This document shows positions 11,386 to 23,589 of a DNA stretch of 64,000 nucleotides, piece after piece. A program made the translations under genes and the position numbers. The notes under the pieces are model-generated. The model worked only from the letters and a program-made list of their open reading frames with translations, was not told where the DNA came from and searched no databases. Origin of the DNA: Gordionus sp. m RMFG-2023 (taxonomy: Eukaryota > Nematomorpha > Gordioida > Chordodea > Parachordodidae); NCBI RefSeq assembly GCF_954871325.1, contig NC_088777.1, positions 25,211,366-25,275,365 on the forward strand. The letters are read 5' to 3'. The number at the start of each line of letters is the position of its first letter. The first letter of the stretch is position 1.

Positions 11386-12478
11386 CAGAGTTGTTAGCGC
11401 TCCTTTTTAAAAGTAGCTAGCTCCTGCTACCTTCTCAAAAGTATCTAGCTCCCGCTCCCGCTACTATATTTTTAAAAGCAGCTAGCTCCCTCTCCAAGTA
11501 ATGGAACGCCACTCCAACCACTCCTTTGATTCTCATTTTTTTAGAAGGTACGAGAAACAAAATCTTATTTTTTATCAAAAGGTTTATTTATATTAAATTA
11601 TCTATCAAAATATTTATAATCTTTTATTAGCCTATAAAAGTAATAAATTTTCTAAATTAGAATCTAAAAATCCATGCTTCTCCCCTATGACCTGTTTTGC
11701 AAGACTAAATAAGCCCTCCACAGGAGCACTAGAGGGAAACGAGGTATTGTATTTTATAGAGATATTTTTTAATTCAGGTATAAAAAAGTAGGTTGTACAA
11801 GTAATGAAAAAATAAATATTAAAATATATTTTAAAAAGCATCATATCTAACAACCCAGGCTCAACTATAATGAATTGACCAAAAATAATTATAACCATTT
11901 AAGAAAAAATTATTCCAAAATAAAAAAATCTAGTTATTTTGTATTTAAAAGAAAGATTTTTTACTTTTAAATGCTTTTTTAAATTGAAGCTGCTCGTTTT
12001 GAAAATGAAGTACTTTTACTTAACCACAAAAGGCATTTTGCCTTTAAATTTGTTTGATCATTTGGATCAACATCTTTTAGAAGTTTAAAATATTTTTGTA
12101 TGATGGAAATTCGATTGTTTCTTCTATGATCTCTCCATAATATCTAAAACTATTTTTTATTATATATCTATAAAATGAATATTAATATGACTTACAAGAT
12201 TTTCCAAAAAATTTTCAATATAGCAATGAAAAACTTGATGTTTAATATTTAAAATGATTATATGAAAAACCAATATAAAATTCGGCTCAACATTTATTAA
12301 TGGTTAAATTTAAATAAAATAAAATTTCATTTTTATTGAATTTTAATTAACAAACATTAATATTTAAAAAATAATTTAATTTATACCTTAAATTTAAAGG
12401 AGCGGTGGAGCGACGCTCCTCCACTCCTCATTTTTTGAAAAAATGTAGCGGTTTAGCTCAGCTCCTTTAACAACTCTG
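11386..12478 (-). mobile_element. hAT derivative (hAT-2), internally deleted
   Basis: Exact 8-bp duplication ACTATGAA (11,378-11,385 and 12,479-12,486). Inverted ends CAGAGTTGTTAGCGCTCC and CAGAGTTGTTAAAGGAGC. The minus strand at 11,632-11,898 keeps the transposase end SIKYNTSFPSSAPVEGLFSL, then ENLLLL, the hAT dimerisation motif. The rest of the transposase is missing. It lies in the core of element A. Confidence 0.85.
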
Positions 12479-12599
12479 ACTATGAATTAGAAAAAAAAAT
12501 TAATCATAATAACAAAAAGACAATATTGAGCATAAATAATGTAATTATGTAAAATACAAAATAAATAAAAGTGAAAGTGAAACCAGCCTAATTATTTAA

Positions 12600-13880
12600 A
12601 ATCCTCTTTTTCTAATCATCGGGAGAGATCGAATTGATAAAACAAACATGTCTTAAGAATAACTATTGCGATTCTCTGCCTTAAGTAAAAGCCTTCTCGA
12701 GGTTCTCCAGAATTTTCTTGATTAGGGGGCCAACGTCTTTAAAAAACATTTTAGCCAAATCACCATATGTTGTTAAAGTGGAGCAGATGATTGATACAAA
12801 TATATAATTAGAAGAATCACCATCTTAAAATTTTGAGCTCTGTTCACAGCATCCTTGTTAAAATTAAGGGAGGGGGGGGGGTCGTTTCCAAACAAGAAAA
12901 ATCCTATATTAGAAACTTTCCTTGTGACCATGGAATTCGTGTAACTCTATCAGAACGCCTACTATCGGGAAAGAGACCAGAAGGCTTCAATGAGATAGGA
13001 AAACCAGCTTACTTAAGTGTAAGAGATATGATTTGATTGAACCTCGAGTGCCGAGTTTGCTTACCGGGATACGATTACAATGTAAAGGATGAAGTGCCAT
13101 ATTGTCATCATCAGTATGACATTTGCTGCATTTATATGGTAATGAAAAAGGAAAAATGGGAAGGTTATTTTTATAGGATGAAAGGATATAGTTTGTAAAA
13201 GCTGGGAAAGGTTTTATGAATTGTGAAATTATTACTTTTCTGTGAATGTTATTGTAAGCATTTCTAAAGTCGATTTTAACAAGGTATTGAGCTATTGTAG
13301 CATTCTGAGCATAAATACGAGTTATATGTGCAGCCGCTTCACGCTCTGAGATCCTTCCAATACCTAATTGAAGAGGAAGAAGTATGTTAGAAACTTGTGC
13401 AGAAATCCTACTAGCTATAAGCTTGGAACATAATCTCCTATATATAGCACCAACGGCAATAGGCCTAATATCACCATTCTTTTTTCTCAGGGCGACTAGT
13501 TTGACTAAAAAAAGAGGGCCCTTGCGAAATCTGGGATCTCACCATTAATGACCTTGTTGCATAATAGAATTATTTTATCCAATAAAGAGGTTTGACTGTC
13601 GAGGATGGGAGTAGTTAAATCTTGAAGAAATAAAGGTTTGATACTTACAAACCCAGGAGCCGCGTCCTTCTGAAAAGATCACTGATTTAAATACTTCTTC
13701 CGAAGTGAAAATCGGAGAAGGGTTGAAAATCGGAGAAGGGTGTATTCATGATTTCATAAATCATTATAGCTTCCAGTGTCTCGGGATGTTTGTCTAGTAG
13801 TCTTTGGTATGACACTGCGTCCACTGGAGCAAGTGTGTCAAAGGAGCTACATAGTCTGAGAGCACCATTAATGTCCAAAT
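12600..13880 (-). pseudogene. Old non-LTR retrotransposon (LINE) piece with reverse-transcriptase remains
   Basis: On the minus strand in broken frames: GALRLCSSFDTLAPVDA then LLDKHPE (13,687-13,878), the pre-RT segment of certain animal LINEs; ARALFFLVKLVALRKKNGDI then RPIAVGAIYRRL and LPLQLGIG with EAAAHITR, the RT fingers and palm; KIDFRNAYNNIHR, RT motif A. After a large deletion (no FADD box seen) come a CxxC...H..LHC zinc-binding-like region near 13,100 and a C-terminal part with AGFPISLKPSGLFPD (12,930-13,020). At least four frame changes and stops. The poly-G tract at 12,872-12,881 falls inside. Clade not assigned. Confidence 0.6.
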
Positions 13881-14892
13881 TGTTTATTTTGTTATCGATT
13901 ATTTTACTATATTATTAAAAATAATTTCCGTTTTTTTTAGATTATTGAAGCTTAGTTTTTTATTTTCGATTAAATTAAAAATAAAATCTATTCAGATAAA
14001 AATATTATGTTTATAAAAATAATTAAAATAACACATTTACTTTTAAAAACTTGAAAGAAAATGTTGAGAAAAATTATTTTTTAAAAAATATATTTTAATT
14101 AAACTTATAATGATTCTATTTTAATTTAAGACAATTTTAATTTTAAACTATTTCAAACCAAATATATTTTTAATAGGTTAAAAAATCGGCTAGACCAAGT
14201 GTTTTAGCCTAAATCTATCACTCTGGCTTAGTGTTGCGTAATCGGCTAATTTTAGCCGACTAAAAACGGCTTAGCCGAGATTTTAGGTTGAAAAATCGGC
14301 TAAGCCTAATTAGGTATAGCCTAAAAATCGGCTAAACCTAATTAGGCTAAGCCTAAAAATGGGCTAAACCTAATTAGGCTAAGCCTAAAAATCGGCTAAG
14401 CCTAAAAATGGGCTAAGCCTAAAAATTGGCTAAAATAAATTAGTCAAAATTCTGCATCGATGCTTACTTAGCATTAATTATTATTTATTTATTTTAGTAA
14501 AATAATTTATTTTATTTATATTTAATGTAAATATTTTATTATTATCAACAAATAAACATGATATGATTTAATATTTTTTATTTATATTATTATATTTTGA
14601 AATGAAAATAAATTTATTTATTTGATGTTTTTTTAATAAAAAAAAATAATATGCTGCTATATTGTAAAAATGTAATATTCTTTAAATATAATTTATTAGT
14701 GATTTTCACAATCTTCTTTGTAAATTCATCTTTTATTGAGGAATTATATTGTAAATTTTATTAGATAAATAAACAATCTTTTAGGTGAAATCTTTTATCA
14801 TTTTTTTAAAATTATCTATTTATTATTAAATGAGGTGGATTTTATGAAACTTTTTTGATGTTATTTTATATGATCTTTTTAAGGATAATATT

Positions 14893-16490
14893 TTAATGTG
14901 ACAATTGTCATAATCGTTCTTTTATAAGTTATTTGAATTTTTCTGAAGAAAGTATGTTAAAATAAGTATTAATAACATGTGTAAATACAAATTTAGTGAA
15001 GATGTACCAATGAAAAGTGACAATTGTCATAATCATTATTTTTAAAGTTTTTCGATTTTTTTTGACGAAAATATGTTAAAATAAGAATTAATAACATGTG
15101 TAAATATAAATTTAGTGAAGATGTACCAATGAAAAGTGACAATTGTCATAATGGTTAATTTTAAAGTTTTTTGAATTTTTTTGACGAAAATTTGTTAAAA
15201 TAAGTATTAATAACATGTGTAAATATAAATTTAGTGAAGATGTACCATAGAAAAGTGACAATTGTCATAATCGTTATTTTTAAAGTTTTTCGAATTTTTT
15301 TGACGAAAATATGTTAAAATAAGAATTAATAACATGTGTAAATATAAATTTAGTGAAGATGTACCAATGAAAAGTGACAATTGTCATAATGGTTAATTTT
15401 AAAGTTTTTTGAATTTTTTTGACGAAAATTTGTTAAAATAAGTATTAATAACATGTGTAAATATAAATTTAGTGAAGATGTACCATAGAAAAGTGACAAT
15501 TGTCATAATCGTTATTTTTAAAGTTTTTCGAATTTTTTTGACGAAAATATGTTAAAATAAGTATTAATAACATGTGTAAATATAAATTTAGTGAAGATGT
15601 ACCATAGAAAAGTGACAATTGTCATAATCGTTATTTTTAAAGTTTTTTAAATTTTTTTGACCAAAATATGTTAAAATAAGTATTAATAACATGTGTAAAT
15701 ATAAATTTAGTGAAGATGTACCATAGAAAAGTGACAATTGACATAATCGTTATTTTTAAAGTTTTTTGAATTTTTTTGACGAAAATATGTTAAAATAAGT
15801 ATTAATAACATGTGTAAATATAAATTTAGTGAAGATGTACCAATGAAAAGTGAAAATTGTCATAATCGCTATTTTTAAAGTTTTTTGAATTTTTTTGACG
15901 AAAATATGTTAAAATAAGTATTAATAACATGTGTAAATATAAATTTAGTAAAGATAGTGACATTTGTCATAATCGTTAATTTTAAAGTTTTTTGATTTTT
16001 TTTGAAGAAAATATGTTAAAATAAGTATTAATAACATGTGTAAATATAAATTTAGTGAAGATGTACCAATGAAAAGTGACATTTGTCATAATTGTTATTT
16101 TTAAAGTTTTTTGAATTTTTTTGAAGAAAATATGTTAAAATAAATATTAAAAACATGTTTAAATAAAAATTTAGTGAAGATGTACTATAGAAAAGTGACA
16201 ATTGTCATAATCGTTATCTTTAAAGTTTTTTGAATTTTTTTGACGAAAATATGTTAAAATAAGTATTAATAACATGTGTAAATATAAATTTAGTGAAGAT
16301 GTACCAATGAAAAAGGACAATTGTCATAATCGTTATTTTTAAAATTTTTTGAATTTTATTGACAAAGATATTTTAGAATAAGTATTGATAACATGTTTAA
16401 ATAAAAATTTAGTGAAGATGTACTCTAGATAAGCGACAATTGTCATAATCGTTATTTTTAAAGTTTTTTGATTTTTTTTGACGAAAATAG
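14893..16490 (+). repeat. 119-bp tandem array, left arm of element C (about 14 units)
   Basis: Units begin near 14,898, 15,017, 15,136, 15,255, 15,374 and so on, spaced 119 bp except one shortened unit near 15,956. Each holds the 12-bp palindrome TGACAATTGTCA followed by TAATCGTTA and an A/T-rich part with AACATGTGTAAATATAAA. Confidence 0.9.
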
Positions 16491-16781
16491 TTAACTTGCA
16501 TCGATATTGATTTTAAAATAGAAAAAAAAGTTTACCCAAATTTTAAACAAAATTGTCTGATGAAAATTGGTAAAAAAAATAATAATTTCTAACTTAGGAT
16601 TAGATATTATGATATAAATTTTGCATATTAATTTCTGACCCGATGAACAAATGTAATAAAATGCCAATTTGCTCCTGTTTTTGGGGAAGAATCTATTATT
16701 ACCATATGTGTTTCTATGGCATATACTCAGGCAATTTTAATTTTACAATCTATATTTTTACCCATTTACATCAAAGAAATT

Positions 16782-18080
16782 TTAAAAATAACGATTATGA
16801 CAATTGTCACTTTTCTATAGTACATCTTCACTAAATTTTTATTTAAACATGTTATTATTTTGTCAACAAAAATCAAAAAATTTAAAAAATAATGATTATG
16901 ACAATTGTAGCTTATCTAGAGTACATCTTCACTAAATTTATATTTACACATGTTATTAATACTTATTTTAACATATTTTCGTCAAAAAAATTCTAAAAAC
17001 TTTAAAAATAACGATTATGACAATTGTCACTTTTCATTGTCTTCACTAAATTTATATTTACACATGTTATTAATACTTATTTTAACATATTTTCGTCAAA
17101 AAATTCAAAAAACTTTAAAAATAACCATTATGACAATGTCAATTTTCTATGGTACATCTTCACTAAATTTTATTTAAACATGTTATCAATACTTCTTTTA
17201 ACATATTTTCTTTTAAAAAATTCAAAAAACTTATAAAATAACGATTATGACAATTGTCACTTTTCTATGGTACATCTTCACTAAATTTATATTTACACAT
17301 GTTATTAATACTTATTTTAACAAATTTTCTTCAAAAAAATTCCAAAAACTTATAAAATAACGATTATGATAATTGTCACTTTTCTATGGTACATCTTCAC
17401 TAAATTTTTATTTAAACATGTTTTTACTACTTATTTTAACATATTTTTTTCAAAAAAATTTAAAAAACTTATAAAATAACGATTATGACAAATGTCACTT
17501 TTCATTGGTACATCTTCACTAAATTTATATTTACACATGTTATTAATACTTATTTTAACCTATTTTCTTCAAAACAATTCAAAAAACGTATAAAATAACG
17601 ATTATGACAATTGTCACTTTTCTATGGTACATCTTCACTAAATTTTTATTTAAACATGTTTTTAATACTTATTTTAACATATTTTCTTCAAAAAAATTCA
17701 AAAAACGTATAAAATAACGATTATGACAATTGTCACTTTTCTATGCTACATCTTCACTAAATTTTTATTTAAACATGTTTTTAATACTTACATATTTTCT
17801 TCAAAAAAATTCAAAAAACTTTAAAAATAACGATTATGACAATTGTCAATTTTCTATGGTACATCTTCACTAAATTTTTATTTAAACATGTTATTAATAC
17901 TTATTTTAACATATTGTCGTCAAAAAAAATCAAAAATCTTTAAAAATAGCGATTATGACAATTGTCACTTTTCTTTGGTACATCTTCACTAAATTTATAT
18001 TTACACATGTTATTAATACTTATTTTAACCTATTTTCTTCAAAAAACTTATAAAATAACGATTATGACAATTGTCACATT
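16782..18080 (-). repeat. 119-bp tandem array, right arm of element C (about 12 units)
   Basis: Reverse-complement array of the same unit. The GACAATTGTC palindrome recurs near 16,801, 17,021, 17,250, 17,607, 17,726, 17,958 and 18,068 with variants between. Several units are shortened, and the array has two units fewer than the left one. Confidence 0.9.
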
Positions 18081-18659
18081 AAAATATTATCCTTAAAAAG
18101 ATCATATAAAATCATCAAAAAAGTTTCATAAAATCCACCTCATTTAATAAAAATAGATAATTTTAAAAAAATGATAAAAAAATTATAAAAGATTTCACCT
18201 AAAAGATTGTTTATTTATCTAATAAAATTTACAATATAATTCCTCAATAAAAGATGTATTTATAAAGAAGATTGTGAAAATCACTAATAAATTATATTAA
18301 AAAGAATATTACAATTTTACAATATAGCAGCATATTATTTTTTTTATTAATATAACATCAAATAAATAAATTTATTTTCATTTCAAAATATAATAATATA
18401 AATAAAAAATATTAAATCATATCATGTTTATTTGTTGATAATAATAAAATATTTACATTAAATATAAATAAAATAAATTATTTTACTAAAATAAATAAAT
18501 AATAATTAATACTAAGCATCGATGCAGAATTTTGACTAATTTAATTGCAGATTTATATAGGCTTAGCCGATTTTTAGGCTTAACCTAATTAGGCTTAGCC
18601 GATTTTTAGGCTTAGCCTTATTAGGCTTAGGCGTAGTTTTTAGCCGATTACGCAACACT

Positions 18660-19275
18660 ACTCTGGCTTATTGGAGTTATTCTTAAAAAGATAGAGGCTC
18701 AAATTTGGAAGAAATTAATATAAATTAAAACGCCTCAATGTTAACGGATTTTCTTCGGCAAGCGCCTGAAGATAGAGCCGAGTTAGCTTGTATTTAGCCA
18801 TTACCCAATTATAGCAATTACACAAACTTTATAAAAAGTGTTAATTGAAGGTTTTATATATTTTGACTTCAGAAAAGGCAGGACAATTGTTTATAATTAC
18901 CCCCCCCCCCTCCCCTAAATAAAAACGATCCCAAAGTATTCTAAACATCCTATTCAAGCTCAATCTTGCCGAATTTAGGAACTAATGTTATCAAATATAC
19001 TTGTCCAAGATACAGTTCTGAAATTAGAAAAAAAATCAATACGCGTTTAAAAAATAAAATTAACAAATCCGGCTAAAAAGTTCGGATCTAATTCTGAACT
19101 AGGATGGTATAACCTCAGAAATGCCATTGCATTTTGCTATTTATATAATCTTGGTAAATATATTTTAATTGAACTATTTGGAATAACATTATTCATCTGA
19201 ATTCCAGGTTCGTGCTCAGAGCAGTCCTGAGCACAAAATTAAGTCAATTTTACGATCAAGCAAATTAACAACACT
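18660..19275 (-). repeat. Right arm of element A (outer part)
   Basis: Reverse complement of 8,215-8,966. It begins with the ACTCTGGCTT target copy of element C, which shows that the sequence before C (13,885-14,229) and this block were once one continuous arm. Confidence 0.75.
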
Positions 19276-19599
19276 TCACGTGCCCCTTTGTGAGGTTCAT
19301 GAAGCTGGTGGAGCTACTTTCTAAAACTTATGCCAATATATAGTCTTAATTGATCCTAATTAATCATCAAACCAGAAATTACGGAATTGAAGGCTAGTGA
19401 GTTATGAGAAAATTGGAAAATTTTGAAGCTGGCATAATAACTTGAGTATTAATTATCGAAACTTATAACATTTTTTAGGCCGTTAATAGATCTTTAAACC
19501 GGACACTGAAGGTGGAATTAATTGTTAGTGAGTTATGAGCAAATTAAAAAAAAGTTGATATTTAGAAAATATTGAAAGATAATAAATCAATGAATTCAG

Positions 19600-20160
19600 T
19601 ATTTAATAAACCTAAAGGCTGCTTAGATTATTTAATTTCGTCATCTGTCAAAAAATCATTTTTTTGTTGCAAATATTATCATGGCAAAAGTAACATTTTA
19701 AACAAAATTTTTATAACATTGAATTCAGAATTAAATGATATAAAATGCTTGGATGTACTTTTTTTTCATTATTAGTTCTAAAAATAAAAATTTCGCAAAT
19801 ACTCTCATGGCAACATTTTAATCAAAATTTTATATTTAATTATATCATTGAATTTAGAAATAAAAAACTAATCTAAATATTATTAGATGTATTCTTTCAT
19901 CACTGGTTCAAAAATCATTCTTTTGTCGTAAATACTACCATATCAAAAGGGCTACAAAATTTTATTGTATCATTTAATTCATAATTAAATTGAATTCTAA
20001 ATATGCATAAATGTATTTTTTCGTCATCGGTTCAAATAAGTGTCGCAAATAACTATTGAAAAGGCTAACGTTTTAAAATAATTTTTGGAATCGACGACGA
20101 AAAAGAATATATCTAAGCATATTTTGTTATTAAATTCTGAATTCATTGATATAAATAACC
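19600..20160. repeat. Diverged tandem repeat, about 116-133 bp period
   Basis: GCAAATA(T/C)T-like blocks recur at about 19,669, 19,795, 19,928 and 20,044, each followed by CAACATTTTAA-like and ATTGAATT(C/T)AGAA-like blocks. About four degenerate units; no coding sense. Confidence 0.45.
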
Positions 20161-21991
20161 TTAAATTTTACTTTAATAATTATTTTAGTTAAAACTTAAA
20201 GAATTGAAACCCCCCTAAATTATCAAAGAATAAAAATATAATTTTCAAAATTTTCATTTTTTGAATTAAAATCATAGCCAAATTAAATCTATTTAAAAAT
20301 TTAATTTAACAAAATAATTTATTATAAAATTAAAACCACTAAATTATAGAATAAAAAGTTTTTTGAAAAGATTTTAAAATTTCCAATAGCCTTTTTACTT
20401 CAAGACCTTTTTTAGCATTAAGATTTTACTAAGCTTATCCCTTGATTTTAGATGTTTGATCCATTTATTAAATTTTACATTCTTGAATAAGCGATAGCCA
20501 ATTTAGCAGAGCATGGTTGCACGGCATAGGCGCAAATAGGATTTTGTTAGAGAGGGGGCAATATTAGATTAGTTTTTTCCCCATGCATTTTATTGAAAGT
20601 TTGTAAGTCCATATTTTGCAAGCATTTGATTGTTATATTTTAAAGAATAATTTTTCGCTTGTTTTTTAAATAAAAATATTTTTTCTATAAATTTTGAATT
20701 ATAGTCATTATTTTAAAAATTTACTAACTTCTGTTTATTTTTCTTTCAATTTATTGTTTATAATGATATATTTTAAGTAGAAAGTGGTAGGGGTTTGTTG
20801 ACTTAAAATTATATTTACGAGAACACTTTTCCAGATATAAAATAACAGAGCTAAGAATATAAATTTTTATCTGACTAATTTTTTATTTTTTACATCGTTA
20901 AAAATTTTCATAAAACCAAAATACCCCCTACCCTTTTAAGATTCTAAAAAGAAAGCTGCATCACCCCGTCCCCTACCTCATTATAATTTTAAGTATATTA
21001 AAAAAAATATAATAATATAAATCAGGATTTAACAAAAATATTCAAATTTCTATTAATTTTTCACTAATTATTTTGTAATTTGGGGAAAATTTGTTAAATA
21101 ATCCTGCTTAGCAAGCATACTCAAAAAAATTCTTCATTTTAAAATTTTTTATTTTTTTTATCATCAGATATCCAAAATCTTCATTGATTTTGAATAGTTT
21201 TCACCCTGATTTAAACTATATTGAAGATATATAGTAGAAAATAAAATAATAGCTAGACAAGCTGTTCTTTGGTCTCATTCAAATTTCAATAAAACTAGGA
21301 AAATAATTTACAAGATCGTTCACTAGCTCATAAATAATATGTTTGAAGAGGTTATTAGAAATATAGTGGATGGAAGAAATAATATTATGAAATTTTGCAA
21401 TTTATAAATGATTATTTTAAACAATTAACATATGATATGCATGACTTTTATTATTCATATATCGTATAACTGATCACATGTTCTTTAGTTGCCCCACTTC
21501 GATTAAAAAAATAACTCTGATCTAAAATTATTTTACTCATTCACATAATATTTAATAAACATTATAAAAAAAATTTAAACAAAAACTACAGTTTATAAAT
21601 ACCTTAAAACAAATCCATAGGGATTTTCAATCTTAATTTTAAATCATTTAGTAAGGGTGATTTTATTTTTGAAACATCTGATTTGACTGTAAATGTATTC
21701 TAACATTTGTAGAGTATCTGCCTTATGAATTTCAAACAATTTGTCAAAAAATTTTGAAATATTTAATTTACGTGGAAAATTTAGATTAATTAATATAAAT
21801 TAAGAATCATTCAAAGGTTCATGGCAAATGTACCTGAAATTCATAGCATGGGTACTATATGCATGCTGAAATACACTTCCAATCAATTTAGATTTCTCAA
21901 ATATAAATATCGGCCTTGGTAGAGGATTTATTAAAAAATCCCCATGAATTTCTTATTCCATTACGACTTATATATGTCGTATTGAGATATG
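20161..21991. other. Intronic AT-rich sequence, nothing firm
   Basis: No coding frame, clear element border or RNA gene. A G-rich patch at 20,560-20,572 and a C-rich patch near 20,960 could be worn transposon ends, but I could not pair them. Confidence 0.4.
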
Positions 21992-22523
21992 GAATCATGA
22001 ATTCGGAATTCCAACGTGGGGATTCGAGATCTTGAATCCCCACGTTTTATTCGGAATCTTTTTTATTTATATATATTTTTTAAAAATTTGCCGTCTGGCT
22101 GGCACCATATAATTAAAAGGTTAAAATAAGGGATTTAAAAAGAAAGTTTTTAAAAAGTAAAAAGGCATATAATGAATGAAAAGGGATAAGGTTAAGACAT
22201 TTTTGTTTTTGTAAATTTATATAAAATATTAAATATTTTCACTTGAATATACATTTTAGAAAAATATGAATTATAAAATTTTTTTATTTATAGCAACAAT
22301 TCTTCAATGCTATATGACGTTTCGTTGAACATTTAAGGTTGTTCTTGAAACACTCGCACCTTTTATTCATGCAACCCATTTTGCAATTTCATAATGATGT
22401 TTTCCCATAGTTTGTGACATTCCGGGAAGCTCCTAAATTGTTTTAGCAGTTTAATAAAAAATTAATATATTTTATATACATGAATTAATTTGAGGAGTAT
22501 ATGTGGTTACTATAAAAACAGCT

Positions 22524-23060
22524 CTAATTACCTATGATTGATATATCATTGTTGGGAACTTCAAAATTATTTAATTTTATAGTTTTATATAGACTAGAGG
22601 CAATAAAAGGTGCTGAAATTCTTCCAGCACAAGTTTCTACCCATATTTTATTTTGTTCAATTTTTAATACTTTCCCTTCTAAATTTTTAAGATAGATATT
22701 AGTTCTATCTGTCCTATGGATAGGTAATAACATGTGATCACCTAAAATAAAATTATTTTTTTCAATTATTTCAGAATAAATTATTTTTGACGCCCACGAT
22801 CATTTAAATATGAAATAAAAGAAGGAGCCCTTTTCAAAATATTAGAAATACTATTCCCAATATTATTGGTAGCACAACTATTTTTTCATGTAAATTTATG
22901 GCCAATATTTTTTGAACAAGGACTATTAGTAATATTATGAACAATTTGAAAGCGCGAATCTTTGTTTGAAACCTTTGTTAGTAGCAATGTATATAGCGTT
23001 CACATATTTTTCCCCATTGGTAAACAATAAAAAAGTGACGGCTTATCTGTGAATATATAT
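22524..23060 (-). pseudogene. C-terminal part of a KRBA2/ZBED9-like transposon integrase
   Basis: The minus-strand frame reads SKIIYSEIIEKNNFILGDH, then MLLPIHRTDRTNIYLKNLEG, KVLKIEQNKIWVETCAGRI and SLYKTI. This follows the plan of the region after the integrase core in KRBA2- and ZBED9-like proteins: a Q/A-K-h helix, h-G-D-x-h-x-h-P-h-x-x-x-D-R, N-h-x-G-h-V, then Y/W-x-x-x-T-x-x-G. Upstream, in broken frames, lie further pieces (KYVNAIYIAT, LKRAPSFISYLN). The catalytic core is absent. Its edges mimic an exon (TTTTAG before, GTAATT after), but the codon phase does not fit the receptor gene. Family call is from memory of the motif pattern. Confidence 0.5.
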
Positions 23061-23409
23061 TTAAATATTTTTATTTAATATCCCCTCTTTGCCTAATTGT
23101 TAAAAAAATCTACATTTCCTTCGGTAGATTTGTATTTGGGTGTCTTATGATTCTAAATAATTATATACTATATCTCTTTTGGGTAAAAATTATAAGTATC
23201 TATTTTGGGTAAAAAAACAAAAATAAATTTTCAAAATTTAATAATTTATAAATTTCATAAAAAAAATCCTACCCTACGATTCTTATAAAAATAAATTTTC
23301 TTCAAAATGTAATAATTTAAAATCTATGAAAAAAATCCCGCCCAATACGATTACTAATTCATATTAAATTTAAATTTATTGATAATTTAAATCAATTATT
23401 TTATTCCTA

Positions 23410-23580
23410 AAAATTTAGATGGGAAGTTATTAAAAATTGAACAAAATAAAATATGGGTAGGAACGTGTGCTGGAAGAATTTCAGCACCATTTATTGCCTC
23501 TAGTCTATATAAAACTATAAAATTAAATAATTTTGAAGTTCCCAACAAAGATATATCAATCATAGGTAATCTAAACTATT
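23410..23580 (+). repeat. Inverted copy of the KRBA2-like segment
   Basis: About 165 bp, by eye about 95% identical to the reverse complement of 22,540-22,700, ending with the same ATCATAGGTAAT border. It marks the right arm of the palindrome before the LINE insertion. Confidence 0.85.
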
Positions 23581-23589
23581 TTTATCCAT

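Larger units (their letters stand above)
14230..18659. mobile_element. Foldback element C with opposed 119-bp tandem arrays
   Basis: Exact 10-bp duplication ACTCTGGCTT (14,220-14,229 and 18,660-18,669). Ends are AGTGTTGCGTAATCGG inverted on both sides. Each arm is about 2 kb: a terminal part with repeats of the CGGCTAAGCCTAATTAGGC type, about 440 bp of unique AT-rich arm, then a 119-bp tandem array. The arms face each other across about 290 bp of unpaired centre. No coding sequence was found, so it must depend on a transposase from elsewhere. A 9-11 bp duplication is typical of Mutator-like elements. Confidence 0.85.
8215..19275. mobile_element. Large long-arm inverted-repeat element A, carrying three later insertions
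   Basis: Outer ends (TAGTGTTAATTG-like at left, AATTAACAACACT at right) are flanked by TCACGTGT (8,207-8,214) and TCACGTGC (19,276-19,283), a 7/8 target duplication. The arms are about 1 kb each: left 8,215-9,174 continuing at 11,007 to about 11,120; right about 13,885-14,229 continuing at 18,660-19,275. Each arm was split by a later insertion: a mariner on the left, foldback element C on the right. A hAT derivative lies in the core. Without insertions the element would be about 3.7 kb, with only an old LINE piece as coding-like content. Confidence 0.7.

Noticed and set aside
12833-13036. Plus-strand open frame of 67 codons
   Set aside because: Antisense to the C-terminal part of the old LINE, where the minus strand shows family motifs.
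14893-18080. CRISPR-like array
   Set aside because: The 119-bp units are contiguous tandem repeats without variable spacers, arranged as opposed arms of a foldback element in eukaryotic DNA.
22524-22733. Possible extra exon of the receptor-like gene
   Set aside because: Strand and AG/GT edges fit, but it needs phase 1 on both sides while exons 7 and 8 join in phase 0 and together complete one Ig fold. It has an inverted copy in the same transposon and KRBA2-like motifs.
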